Source: Porphyrobacter sp. AAP82 (GTDB taxonomy: Bacteria > Pseudomonadota > Alphaproteobacteria > Sphingomonadales > Sphingomonadaceae). Taken from it: a DNA stretch of 52,880 nucleotides. The DNA is taken from positions 169,019 through 221,898 of the forward strand of contig NZ_ANFX01000032.1 of the NCBI RefSeq assembly GCF_000331285.1, read 5' to 3'. Positions 42,065-50,209 of the stretch are shown here, piece by piece (position 1 is the stretch's first letter; every line of letters begins with the position of its first letter). Both the position numbers and the translations under genes were made by a program. Under the pieces are notes generated by a model that worked only from the letters and a program-made list of their open reading frames with translations, was not told where the DNA came from and did not search any database.

Positions 42065-43146
42065 GCCTTGTATCCTGCCCCGCGCACCGCCTCGGCAGCC
42101 GGATCGAGCGGCCAGCGCGGGCGGGCGACGAAATCGAGCGGGTCGCCGGCAAAGCCCTCGCCCTCCTGCGCGAGGCGTTCGATCCCCGCCCAGGCGATCA
42201 TCGCCGCGTTATCGGTGCACAGGGCCAGCGGCGGGGCGGTGAAGCGCATCGCGTGCCTCGCTGCAAGGGCTTCGAGCGCCGCGCGCACCGTCTTGTTGGC
42301 GGCCACGCCGCCCGCAACCACCAGCGCCGGGAAGGGGCCCGCGCGCCCGAGCGCCAGTTCCAGCCGGTCGATCAGGCATTCCACCGCCGCCTGCTGGAAG
42401 CTCGCCGCGATATCGGCAGGGCGGTGCGCGCCGCTCTCCACCGCGCGCAGCACCGCGCTCTTGAGCCCGGCGAAGGAGAAGTGCGGTTCGGCCGAGCCCT
42501 TGAGGGGGCGGGGCAGGGGCACGGCCTTGGGATCGCCCTCCAGCGCCAGCCGTTCCACTGCGGGGCCTCCGGGATAGCCGAGCGCCAAGATCTTGGCGGT
42601 CTTGTCGAAGGCCTCGCCCAGCGCGTCGTCGATGGTGGTGGCAAGGCGGCGGTATTGGCCGACGCCCGTGACGGCGAGGATCTGGCAATGCCCGCCCGAG
42701 ACGAGCAGCAGCAGATAGGGAAAGGCCAGCCCGGCATCGGCGAGCCGGGGCGAGAGCGCGTGGCCCTCCAGATGGTTGACCGCCAGCAGCGGCTTGCCCG
42801 ATGCCATCGCCAGTGCCTTGGCGCTCACCAGCCCGACCATGACCCCGCCGATCAGCCCCGGCCCGGCGGTCGCGGCGATGGCGTCGACCTTGTCGAGGGC
42901 GATGCCCGCATCGCCCATCACCTTCGCGAGCATGGGCGCCAGCCGCTCGGCATGGGCGCGCGCGGCGATCTCGGGCACGACGCCGCCATAGGGGGCATGT
43001 TCGGCCTCCTGGCTGGCGATCGCCTGCGCCACGATCGTCCCGTCGCCGCGCACCAGCGCGACCGCGGTCTCGTCGCAGCTCGATTCGATCCCCAGAACAA
43101 GGCGCCCGGGTGCTGCGGTGTCAGATGTGTGTGCTGCTGAGCCCAT
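42061..43146 (-). CDS. tsaD: tRNA t6A37 threonylcarbamoyltransferase
   Basis: 361 residues. Hallmarks: [16 protein letters not shown], the metal-binding pair His125/His129 in [22 protein letters not shown] and the late [13 protein letters not shown]. It transfers threonylcarbamoyl to adenosine 37 of ANN-decoding tRNAs with TsaB and TsaE; essential in most bacteria. It diverges from hemC across only 44 bases, so the two promoters must overlap or extend into coding sequence. Alanine-rich N-terminal leader of about 14 residues. Confidence 0.97.
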   Translation of the reverse strand: MGSAAHTSDTAAPGRLVLGIESSCDETAVALVRGDGTIVAQAIASQEAEHAPYGGVVPEIAARAHAERLAPMLAKVMGDAGIALDKVDAIAATAGPGLIGGVMVGLVSAKALAMASGKPLLAVNHLEGHALSPRLADAGLAFPYLLLLVSGGHCQILAVTGVGQYRRLATTIDDALGEAFDKTAKILALGYPGGPAVERLALEGDPKAVPLPRPLKGSAEPHFSFAGLKSAVLRAVESGAHRPADIAASFQQAAVECLIDRLELALGRAGPFPALVVAGGVAANKTVRAALEALAARHAMRFTAPPLALCTDNAAMIAWAGIERLAQEGEGFAGDPLDFVARPRWPLDPAAEAVRGAGYKA

Positions 43147-43190
43147 CCGGCTTCCATCTAGTCCTTGTGCGGGCTAGAGCAAGCGCGGCC

Positions 43191-44132
43191 ATGACTGAAC
43201 CTCAACGAACCGCACCCATCATCCGCCTCGGCACCCGCAATTCCCCGCTGGCGATGGCGCAAGCCTTCGAGACCCGCGCACGCCTGTGCGCCGCCCACGG
43301 CTGGGCCGAGGATGCGGTCGAGCTTGTCCCCGTGCTGGCGAGCGGCGACAAGGTGCTCGACCGCCCGCTTGCCGAGATCGGCGGCAAGGCGCTGTGGACC
43401 AAGGAGCTCGACCAGTGGCTCGGCGAGGGGCGGATCGACATCGCGGTGCATTCGGCCAAGGACGTCGAGACGATCCGCCCGCAGGCCTTCCACTTCCCCG
43501 CCTTCCTGCCGCGCGCCGACCGGCGTGACAGCCTGGTGGGCGCGGCCAGCATCGCCGCGATCCCGCACGGCGCCACCGTCGGCACCAGCGCGCCGCGGCG
43601 GGCGGCCCAGCTCCTCAACCTGAGGCCCGATTGCAAGGTCGTGACCTTCCGCGGCAACGTCGCAACGCGCCTCAGGAAGCTCGCCGAGGGCGAGGCCGAT
43701 GTGACCTTCCTCGCGGCTGCCGGGCTCGAACGGCTCGATCAGTCCGCGGTGGGCACGCCCTTGTCGCCGGACGAGTGGATCCCCGCCGCCGCCCAAGGCG
43801 TCATCGCCATCGAGTGCCGCGCCGATGACGCTGCCACCACCGCGCTCCTCGCCGCCATCGACCATGCCCCCACCCGCGCCGAACTGGAGGCCGAGCGCGC
43901 CCTGCTCGCAGCGCTCGGGGGCACCTGCCACTCGCCGGTCGCGGTGCTGTGCGAGGGTGCGGGCGAGACCCTGCGCATGCGCGCCGCCCTGTTCTCGCCC
44001 GACGGGGCCGCGCGGATCGAGGGCAGCGCCGCCTTTGCCCGTGGCGATCATGCCGCGCTCGGGGCGCTCGCCGCCGACCTCCTCGCCCGCGCTCCCGAGA
44101 GCATCACCGCCCACTTCCGGGCGGGCGTTTGA
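43191..44132 (+). CDS. hemC: Hydroxymethylbilane synthase (porphobilinogen deaminase)
   Basis: 313 residues from the ATG at 43191. Motifs: LGTRNSPLAMAQA, catalytic Asp91 in AVHSAKDVET, GTSAPRRAAQL, FRGNVATRLRKL and the dipyrromethane-cofactor Cys246 in GGTCHSPVAV. It polymerises four porphobilinogen molecules to hydroxymethylbilane in heme synthesis, in the cytosol. It overlaps hemD by 4 bases (TTGA). Confidence 0.97.
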   Translation: MTEPQRTAPIIRLGTRNSPLAMAQAFETRARLCAAHGWAEDAVELVPVLASGDKVLDRPLAEIGGKALWTKELDQWLGEGRIDIAVHSAKDVETIRPQAFHFPAFLPRADRRDSLVGAASIAAIPHGATVGTSAPRRAAQLLNLRPDCKVVTFRGNVATRLRKLAEGEADVTFLAAAGLERLDQSAVGTPLSPDEWIPAAAQGVIAIECRADDAATTALLAAIDHAPTRAELEAERALLAALGGTCHSPVAVLCEGAGETLRMRAALFSPDGAARIEGSAAFARGDHAALGALAADLLARAPESITAHFRAGV

Positions 44133-44845
44133 GCTTCCGCCTGCTCGCCGTGCGGCCCGAGCCCGGGCTGAGCGCGACGCTGGACAAGGCCCGCACCGGC
44201 GGCGCCGCGATCACCGGCCTGCCGCTCTCGGCGATCCGCCCGCTCGCCTGGGACTGCCCCGATCCTGCCGGCATCGACGGCCTGCTGATCGGCAGCGCCA
44301 ACGCCATCCTCCACGGCGGGCCGCACCTCGCCCGCCTCGCCGCCAAGCCGGTCTTCGCCGTGGGCGAGGCGACCGCGGCGGCCGCGCGGGCCGCCGGGCT
44401 GAGCGTCGCCATGACCGGCAGCGGCGGCCTCCAGGGCGTGCTCGATGCCATCGCGCCCCCCCGCCACCTGCTGCGCATCGCGGGCGAGGAGCATGTGCCG
44501 CTCGTGCCGCCCGCAGGCGTCACCTTCGCCGAGGTGATCGCCTACCGCTCCGCGCCCCTGCCGCTTGATCCGGCAGCCCCCCTGCTGGGGTCGGGCGAGG
44601 CGCTGGTGCTGCTGCACTCGGCCGCTACCGCCAGCCACTTTGCCGCCGAGTGCGACCGGCTCGGCCTTGCCCGCGCCCGCATCACCCTCGCCGCCCTCGG
44701 CCCGCGCATCGCGGCGGCCGCCGGCGAGGGCTGGGCCGGGGTCCACACGGCCGCCCGGCCCGACGAGGGCACCTTGCTGCAATTGGCATTTGACTTGTGC
44801 GATGAGGCACGCTCCATTCCCCCCATCCCGCCCCGGCAGCCGTAG
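44129..44845 (+). CDS. hemD: Uroporphyrinogen-III synthase
   Basis: 238 residues with a TTG start at 44129 overlapping the hemC stop. Family identity rests on position and weak motifs: LLAVRPEPGLSATL, IDGLLIGSANAIL, KPVFAVGEATA and late ALGPRIAAAAGEGW. HemD is always poorly conserved. It cyclises hydroxymethylbilane with D-ring inversion. The C-terminus ends in a Pro-rich tail. A mitofilin-like gene follows 48 bases later, the usual alphaproteobacterial order. Confidence 0.85.
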   Translation: MSFRLLAVRPEPGLSATLDKARTGGAAITGLPLSAIRPLAWDCPDPAGIDGLLIGSANAILHGGPHLARLAAKPVFAVGEATAAAARAAGLSVAMTGSGGLQGVLDAIAPPRHLLRIAGEEHVPLVPPAGVTFAEVIAYRSAPLPLDPAAPLLGSGEALVLLHSAATASHFAAECDRLGLARARITLAALGPRIAAAAGEGWAGVHTAARPDEGTLLQLAFDLCDEARSIPPIPPRQP

Positions 44846-44893
44846 CAGCGTGCGCTGGGGCCAGCAGAGCACAGGTCGCAAGAACGGATCGCC

Positions 44894-45793
44894 ATGGCAT
44901 CGCAGCCACAACCATCGCTGAACACCCCGCCGCGCGCGGGCGGATCGATGCGCGGCGCGCTGGTCGCCGTCTTGCTTGCCTTCGCGCTCGGCGCGGGGCT
45001 GGCGGGCGGAGCGGTGTGGTACAACCTCGCCGGAACCCCTGCACAGCAGCCCCTCGCCCCCGCCGCCTCGCCCGCCGCCGCTGCCGCACCCGTCCCTGCA
45101 CTTGGCCCGAGCCCCACGCCGCTTGCTGCGGCTGCCGCCAAGGTCGAACAGGTCGCCGAGCAGCAGGGCGGCATCGACCAGCGCCTTGCCGCCGCCGAGC
45201 AGCGCCTCACCCGGCTCGACCTCCAGGCGCAAGCGGCGGCCGGCAACGCGGCCCGCGCCGAGAGCCTGCTGATCGCCTTCGCCACCCGCCGCGCGGTCGA
45301 GCGCGGTGCGGAGCTCGGATACCTTGCCGACCAGCTGCGCCTGCGCTTCGGCGACCAGTGGCCCAACGCCGTCGGCACCATCATCGACTTCGCGCGCAAC
45401 CCGGTCCGGCTCGACAGCCTCGTCGCCCGGCTCGAGGGGCTCGGGCCGCAGCTCGAGCAGACGAGCGAGGGCCCCTCGTGGGGCGCCTTCAAGCGCGAAT
45501 TGAAGGAGCTGTTCGTGTTCCGCCGCCAGACCACCCCCTCGCCGCAGCCCGCCAAGCGCCTCGAACGCGCGCGCTGGGCGCTGGAGCAGGGCCGGTACCA
45601 GGCCGCGATCGACGAGGTGCGCGGGATGCCCGGCGCGGCCAAGGCGGCAGCCTGGATCAGGGACGCGGAACGCTACAAGAAGGCGATGGACGCATTGGAA
45701 GTGATCGAGACCGCCACCGTGCTCGACCAGCGCGGGGTGCGCGACGGAGCGGGCAATCCGGTGCGCGCGCTGAGCCCGCTGGTGCTGCCCTAG
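44894..45793 (+). CDS. Mitofilin (Mic60)-like inner-membrane protein
   Basis: 299 residues. An Ala/Pro-rich cytoplasmic N-terminus leads into one transmembrane helix (about 17-42, GALVAVLLAFALGAGLAGG), a Pro/Ala spacer, then a helical, coiled-coil-prone region (about 78-180, EQVAEQQGGIDQRLAAAEQR) and a C-terminal helical domain with LERARWALEQGRYQAAIDEV. In alphaproteobacteria a Mic60 homologue is encoded next to hem genes and shapes membranes; position and architecture match. The protein is shorter than typical and sequence identity is not obvious, so this is moderate-confidence. Confidence 0.7.
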   Translation: MASQPQPSLNTPPRAGGSMRGALVAVLLAFALGAGLAGGAVWYNLAGTPAQQPLAPAASPAAAAAPVPALGPSPTPLAAAAAKVEQVAEQQGGIDQRLAAAEQRLTRLDLQAQAAAGNAARAESLLIAFATRRAVERGAELGYLADQLRLRFGDQWPNAVGTIIDFARNPVRLDSLVARLEGLGPQLEQTSEGPSWGAFKRELKELFVFRRQTTPSPQPAKRLERARWALEQGRYQAAIDEVRGMPGAAKAAAWIRDAERYKKAMDALEVIETATVLDQRGVRDGAGNPVRALSPLVLP

Positions 45794-45984
45794 GCCGGCC
45801 CGTCCGCGCGTGTAGGAGACAATGAGACACTGTCCTGGGGCGAAAGAGCTGCCCTCCTTCTGGCGGCGATTGGACGGGGCAGGAAGGGCGCGCGGCGCGG
45901 GTCATGGGCGGATCATGTCAGGGCAGGGGCGTGTAGGAAAGCGCTGATTTTCTTATGGTCTGTAGTGTGGACGGACCCCCATCT
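45794..45984. other. Noncoding stretch with short direct repeats
   Basis: No gene is supported. GCGTGTAGGA occurs at 45808-45817 and again at 45929-45938, and GAGACA is doubled at 45816-45821 and 45824-45829. The 10-base repeats could mark a small insertion. It adjoins the REP-like pair, making a 460-base gene-free interval up to 46253. Confidence 0.4.
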
Positions 45985-46041
45985 CGTCACCCCAGCGGTT
46001 GCGAAGCACAACCGAAGGTTGAACGCTGGGGCCTAGGGCGG
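45985..46041 (+). repeat. REP-like palindrome, copy 1
   Basis: CGTCACCCCAGC (45985-45996) and GCTGGGG (46025-46031) close a stem, with an inner GGTTG/CAACC stem, followed by GCCTAGGGCGG (46031-46041). The same ends recur in inverted orientation at 46207-46240. Consensus of the two: CGTCACYCCAGC ... GCTGGRGCCTAGGGCGG. Confidence 0.75.
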
Positions 46042-46206
46042 CGCAGCGCCGACACTTGTTACCGCAAGGCACTGCGCTAAACTGATCGCGCTCTCAGCCA
46101 AGCCGGGAGGCAAGACTTGGCGGGGGGAACAGCTGGGCCTCGAGAGAAGCAGTTGGATTTCTCCCGTCCTCCCGACACCAGAGTCAGCAACGGAATGTTG
46201 TGCGGA

Positions 46207-46240
46207 CCGCCCTAGGCTCCAGCTTGCGCTGGAGTGACGG
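46207..46240 (-). repeat. REP-like palindrome, copy 2 (inverted)
   Basis: CCGCCCTAGGC (46207-46217) and the hairpin CTCCAGC-TTGC-GCTGGAG, then TGACGG, are the reverse complement of copy 1's ends. Together the copies bound a 256-base segment (45985-46240) with imperfect terminal inverted repeats and no convincing gene inside. Confidence 0.75.
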
Positions 46241-46253
46241 AGAATGCGCAACT

Positions 46254-47480
46254 CTACCCCCGCAGCAGTTCCGGCAGATCGCCCGAGACCCCGCGCGCCT
46301 CGTCCATGAAGAACTGCTTCAAGAGCGGCGTCCGCTGCACCGCCGCCATGCCGAGGCGGCGCACTGCGCTGGCCGTCTTGCCGGGGACACCGAACAGCCG
46401 CGTCAGCCCGTCGGTCGCCAGCGCGACCATGAAGCTGTCGAGCCCGCGCCAGTTTTCATAGCGCTTCAAGGTTTCTGGATCGCCCGGATCGAGCCCCAGC
46501 CGCGCGCCCTCGGCGAGCACCTCCACCAGCGCGCCCACGTCCCTGAGGCCGAGGTTGAGGCCCTGCCCGGCGATGGGGTGGATGCCATGCGCCGAATCCC
46601 CGATCAGCGCCAAGCGTTCGGCGGTGATCCTGGCGGTGTGGTGGAAGCCCAAGGGATAGGACGAGCGGTGGCCGACGCTGAGCACGCGGCCCAACACGCC
46701 CCCCATGCGCTTCTCGACCTCGGCGAGGAAGGCCCGGTCGCCCAGTTTGGTAACGCCCGCCGCGTCATCCTCCGACACGGTCCACACCAGCGAGCAGCGG
46801 TGGGTGCCGTCGGCATCGTCGTTGAGCGGCAGCAGCGCGAAGGGGCCGGCGGGGTAGAAGATTTCCCAGGCGACATTGCCGTGGGGCTGTTCGTGGGTGA
46901 GCCCGCAGATGATCGCGCGGTGCTTGTAATCCCACTTGGCGATGGAGATGCCGGCCGCATCGCGGGTCGGCGACTGGCGGCCTTCGGCAGCGACCATCAA
47001 CCGGCCCTTGAATGTGCGCCCGTCGGCCAGCACTGCGGCAACGCCATATTCGCTGCGCTGGCGATCGACGACCGTGGCGAGCGGGGTCCATTCGATCAGC
47101 GGCTCCTTCGCCGCCGCCTCGAACAGCGCGAGGCGCAGCCGGCGGTTGGGGAACATCCGGCCCAAGGTGCCGTCACCCTCGCCGGGGACGAAATCGAGGC
47201 GGCCGGGCTTCTGCTGGTCGGTCACGGCGATGGCAGCGATGTCGCAGGCGAATTGTTCGAGGCCCTCGGCGATGCCGATATTGGCAAACAGGTGCCAGCT
47301 TGCGGTCGAGATCGCGGTGGCGCGGTCATCGAAGCCTTCGGCGGTCAGTTCGGCCGGGTCGGCGCGGTCGATGACGTGGCTCGACAGGCCCTTCTTCGCC
47401 GCCGCCAGTGCCAGCGTCATGCCCACCAGGCCGCCGCCGAGGATGACGAGGTCGCGGGGCTTGTCTGAAGTTGCTGTCAC
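46254..47480 (-). CDS. UbiH/UbiF-family FAD-dependent hydroxylase
   Basis: 408 residues, GTG start at 47480. FAD-binding LVILGGGLVGMTLALAAA, the DG-type middle motif VAAEGRQSPTRDAAGI and the second FAD motif ALIGDSAHGIHPIAGQGLNL are intact. These flavoprotein monooxygenases hydroxylate the ubiquinone ring at the inner membrane; alphaproteobacteria often use one broad member (UbiL/UbiH-type) for several positions. Which position applies here cannot be told. It diverges from dsbD with an 80-base gap. Confidence 0.92.
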   Translation of the reverse strand: MTATSDKPRDLVILGGGLVGMTLALAAAKKGLSSHVIDRADPAELTAEGFDDRATAISTASWHLFANIGIAEGLEQFACDIAAIAVTDQQKPGRLDFVPGEGDGTLGRMFPNRRLRLALFEAAAKEPLIEWTPLATVVDRQRSEYGVAAVLADGRTFKGRLMVAAEGRQSPTRDAAGISIAKWDYKHRAIICGLTHEQPHGNVAWEIFYPAGPFALLPLNDDADGTHRCSLVWTVSEDDAAGVTKLGDRAFLAEVEKRMGGVLGRVLSVGHRSSYPLGFHHTARITAERLALIGDSAHGIHPIAGQGLNLGLRDVGALVEVLAEGARLGLDPGDPETLKRYENWRGLDSFMVALATDGLTRLFGVPGKTASAVRRLGMAAVQRTPLLKQFFMDEARGVSGDLPELLRG

Positions 47481-47560
47481 CGTGGCGGCTCCGATTGCGA
47501 ATGTGGCCTGTCATGCCTAGAGGGTAGCGAGTGCACCGCGCAAGAATCTTCACGACCCCG

Positions 47561-49621
47561 ATGCGTCAATTGCTTGCATGGCTGCTTGCGCTGGCCGCAA
47601 GCGTGATGCTCGCCGCGCCCGCCATCGCGCAGGGCGGCCAAGGCGGCGATCCGCTGATCGGGTCGGACAATATCGCGGTCACGCTCCACGCCGAGGGCGC
47701 GCCTGCCGAGGGCAGGGAATGGCTGCTCGCGCTCCATTTCGTGCCCAGGGGCCCCGAATGGCACGGCTACTGGTCGAACCCTGGCGATGCGGGGGCGGGG
47801 ATGCAATTGAAGCTCGACCTGCCGCCCGATTGGGAGGTGGGCGAGGCGCGCTATCCGGTGCCCCGGCAGCTGGTGGTCAGCGGCCTGATGAACCACATCT
47901 ACGCCGGCCCCTACACGGTGCTGGTGCCGGTCACCCCGGGACCGAGCGTCAAGGGCTGGAGCGGGCCGGTGGGGGGCACGCTCGATTACCTCGCCTGCAC
48001 CGACCAGATCTGCGTGCCGCAATTCGCGCGCCTGTCTGCGCAGGCCGGCGGCGACTTCGCCCGCTGGCGGGCCGCGGCGGCGCCGCTGCTCGATGCCAAC
48101 GCGCGCTTCGCGATTTCGGGCAAGACCCTGCGCCTCGCGATCCCGCTGCCCGAGGCCATGGGGCTCGATGCGCCGCATGTGTTCATCGCCAACGACCGGC
48201 TCGTCTCCTACAGCGCGGCGCAGACCTTCCGCCGCAGGGGCGACCTGCTGGTCGCGGAAATCCCGCTCGACGAATTCGGGACCGGCAAGGCCGCCAGCGT
48301 CTCGGGCATCCTCGCTTTCGGCGACAGCGATGCGGGCGGCTTCGCGTTCAAGGCCGATCTCGGCGCGGTGCCGACGGGGGGCGAACTGGTCGCGGGGCCG
48401 CAGAATAGCGCCGCCCCGCCGGTCTGGACGCTGGTGCTGGGCGCGCTCTTGGGCGGCCTCATCCTCAACATCATGCCCTGCGTTTTCCCGATCCTGAGCC
48501 TGAAGGCGATCGCGCTCGCCCGCGCCGGCGAGCGCGAGGCAGCCAATGAGGGGCGCGCGCGCGCCGAGGGGCTTGCCTATACTGCGGGCGTGGTGCTCGC
48601 CTGCGTGGGCCTCGGCGCATTGCTGCTGGCGCTGCGCGCGGCGGGCGAGCAGGTCGGCTGGGCGTTCCAGTTGCAGCAGCCGGGCGTGGTGGTCGGCCTG
48701 CTGGTGCTCGCCGCTGCGATCACCGCCAATTTTGCCGGGCTGTTCGAGCTGCCTGCGATCTCGGTCAGCATGGGCGGCGAGAAGACCGGGGCCTTCGCCA
48801 CGGGGCTGCTTGCCGCCTTTGTGGCGACGCCGTGCACCGGGCCTTTCATGGCCGCAGCCTTGGGCGCGGCGCTGGTGCTGCCGGTCCCGCAGGCGCTGGT
48901 GCTGTTCGCGCTGCTGGGGCTGGGGCTGGCGCTGCCGTTCCTGGCGCTGGGCTTCGTGCCGCCCTTGCGGCGGATGCTGCCAAGGCCCGGCGCGTGGATG
49001 GAGCGGTTCCGGCGGATCATGGCGATCCCGATGGGCCTCACCGCGCTGGCGCTGGTGTGGCTGACGGTGCAGCTGGGCGGACGGCCCTTCGCGATTGTCG
49101 CGCTGGTGCTGGTGCTGGGCGTGCTGGTGGCGCTGTTCGTGGTCGGCAGGCTCCAGCGCGGAGGCAAGATGGCGTGGCCCGCCTTCGGGCTGGTGGCCGC
49201 GCCCTTCCTTGCCTTTGCCGCCATCGCGCTCCCCCATGTCTACGAGGCAAGGGCCGGCACGGCGCGCGCGAGCATCCTTGCCAGCCAGCCCTTCAGCGCC
49301 GAGGCGCTGGCCAAGGCGCGGGGCGAGGGCAAGCCGGTGTTCCTCTATTTCACCGCCGATTGGTGCGTGACCTGCAAGGTCAACGAGGCGAGTTCGATCG
49401 AGCGCGAGAGCACCCGGGCGGCCTTCGAGAAGGCGGGCGTCACGGTGCTGGTCGGCGACTGGACGCGGCGCGATGCGGCGATCACGCAGTTCCTGACTGC
49501 GCAGGGCGCGGCGGGCGTGCCGCTTTACCTGTGGTATGCGCCCGGCGCGGGCGCGCCCGCGCAATTGCCGCAGGTGCTCACCCCCGATCTGCTGGCGCGG
49601 AAGGCGTCAGGGGATCGGTGA
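47561..49621 (+). CDS. dsbD: Thiol:disulfide interchange protein DsbD
   Basis: 686 residues from the ATG at 47561, which gives the signal peptide MRQLLAWLLALAASVMLAAP; a GTG 30 bases upstream is less likely. The N-terminal periplasmic domain has the CTDQICVPQ cysteine pair. The membrane domain has NIMPCVFPILSLKA and ATPCTGPFMAAAL with its redox cysteines. The C-terminal thioredoxin-like domain has FTADWCVTCKVNE. It carries electrons from cytosolic thioredoxin to periplasmic substrates. The gene end overlaps the convergent lipoprotein gene by 15 bases. Confidence 0.94.
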   Translation: MRQLLAWLLALAASVMLAAPAIAQGGQGGDPLIGSDNIAVTLHAEGAPAEGREWLLALHFVPRGPEWHGYWSNPGDAGAGMQLKLDLPPDWEVGEARYPVPRQLVVSGLMNHIYAGPYTVLVPVTPGPSVKGWSGPVGGTLDYLACTDQICVPQFARLSAQAGGDFARWRAAAAPLLDANARFAISGKTLRLAIPLPEAMGLDAPHVFIANDRLVSYSAAQTFRRRGDLLVAEIPLDEFGTGKAASVSGILAFGDSDAGGFAFKADLGAVPTGGELVAGPQNSAAPPVWTLVLGALLGGLILNIMPCVFPILSLKAIALARAGEREAANEGRARAEGLAYTAGVVLACVGLGALLLALRAAGEQVGWAFQLQQPGVVVGLLVLAAAITANFAGLFELPAISVSMGGEKTGAFATGLLAAFVATPCTGPFMAAALGAALVLPVPQALVLFALLGLGLALPFLALGFVPPLRRMLPRPGAWMERFRRIMAIPMGLTALALVWLTVQLGGRPFAIVALVLVLGVLVALFVVGRLQRGGKMAWPAFGLVAAPFLAFAAIALPHVYEARAGTARASILASQPFSAEALAKARGEGKPVFLYFTADWCVTCKVNEASSIERESTRAAFEKAGVTVLVGDWTRRDAAITQFLTAQGAAGVPLYLWYAPGAGAPAQLPQVLTPDLLARKASGDR

Positions 49622-50209
49622 AAGCGTCATCGGGACGTTGGGCACCTCCAACGGCACCGGCAGCGGCACCAGCGGCGGAATGCCCCGGCACGCGGTCACC
49701 AGCGCCATCGGCAGCGGGCTGGGGTTGAGCTTCAGGAGGCCCGCGCCCGGCACTGTCACCGTCGCCTCGCGCGCGGGCTTCAGCGCGTCCCATTCGGGCG
49801 TGAGCGCCGGGGCCTCTCCCGCCCACACCCGCTGGCCCCCGAGGCTCGCCGCATCGACGGGGAAGCGCCCGATATAGCCGTTGCCGATCAGCGCCAGCAG
49901 CGCGCTCGCGCCCGGGTCCGCCGGGGCATGACGGGTGATCCTGATCCGCGCCTCGGGGGCCTGCGCGTCGCGGCATTCGATCGCGAGCAGCACCGGCTGG
50001 CCGGGAATGCCGTAGACGAGGCGCAGGGGGTTGGAAGTGGATGCCCAGACCGCCCCTGTCACATCGGGCGAGGCGATCGGTTCGGACGGCCCTCCCTCGG
50101 GCGCGAGCAGCGAGACCCGCGCCGCCGCGCTATCGGTCGGCGGCGGCTTGCACCCCGCCAGCGCGCCCGCCAGCGCGAGCGCAGTGCACAGCACCTGGCG
50201 CCGGATCAT
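49607..50209 (-). CDS. Unknown lipoprotein
   Basis: 200 residues from the ATG overlapping the peptidase stop (ATGA). Lipobox in ALALAGALAGCKPPP. The mature part has ASTSNPLRLVYGIPGQP, LLAIECRDAQAPEARIRITR, a hydrophobic middle block ALLALIGNGYIGRFPVDAAS and a Pro-rich end (PPLVPLPVPLEVPNVP). Not recognised. It forms a unit with the S10 peptidase upstream, which suggests a shared envelope role; the target is unknown. Confidence 0.8.
   Translation of the reverse strand: MIRRQVLCTALALAGALAGCKPPPTDSAAARVSLLAPEGGPSEPIASPDVTGAVWASTSNPLRLVYGIPGQPVLLAIECRDAQAPEARIRITRHAPADPGASALLALIGNGYIGRFPVDAASLGGQRVWAGEAPALTPEWDALKPAREATVTVPGAGLLKLNPSPLPMALVTACRGIPPLVPLPVPLEVPNVPMTLSPIP

Noticed and set aside
46033..46251. 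Minus-strand 72-codon frame inside the REP-like element
   Set aside because: Composition is unlike real genes here and it spans the palindromes; treated as chance.
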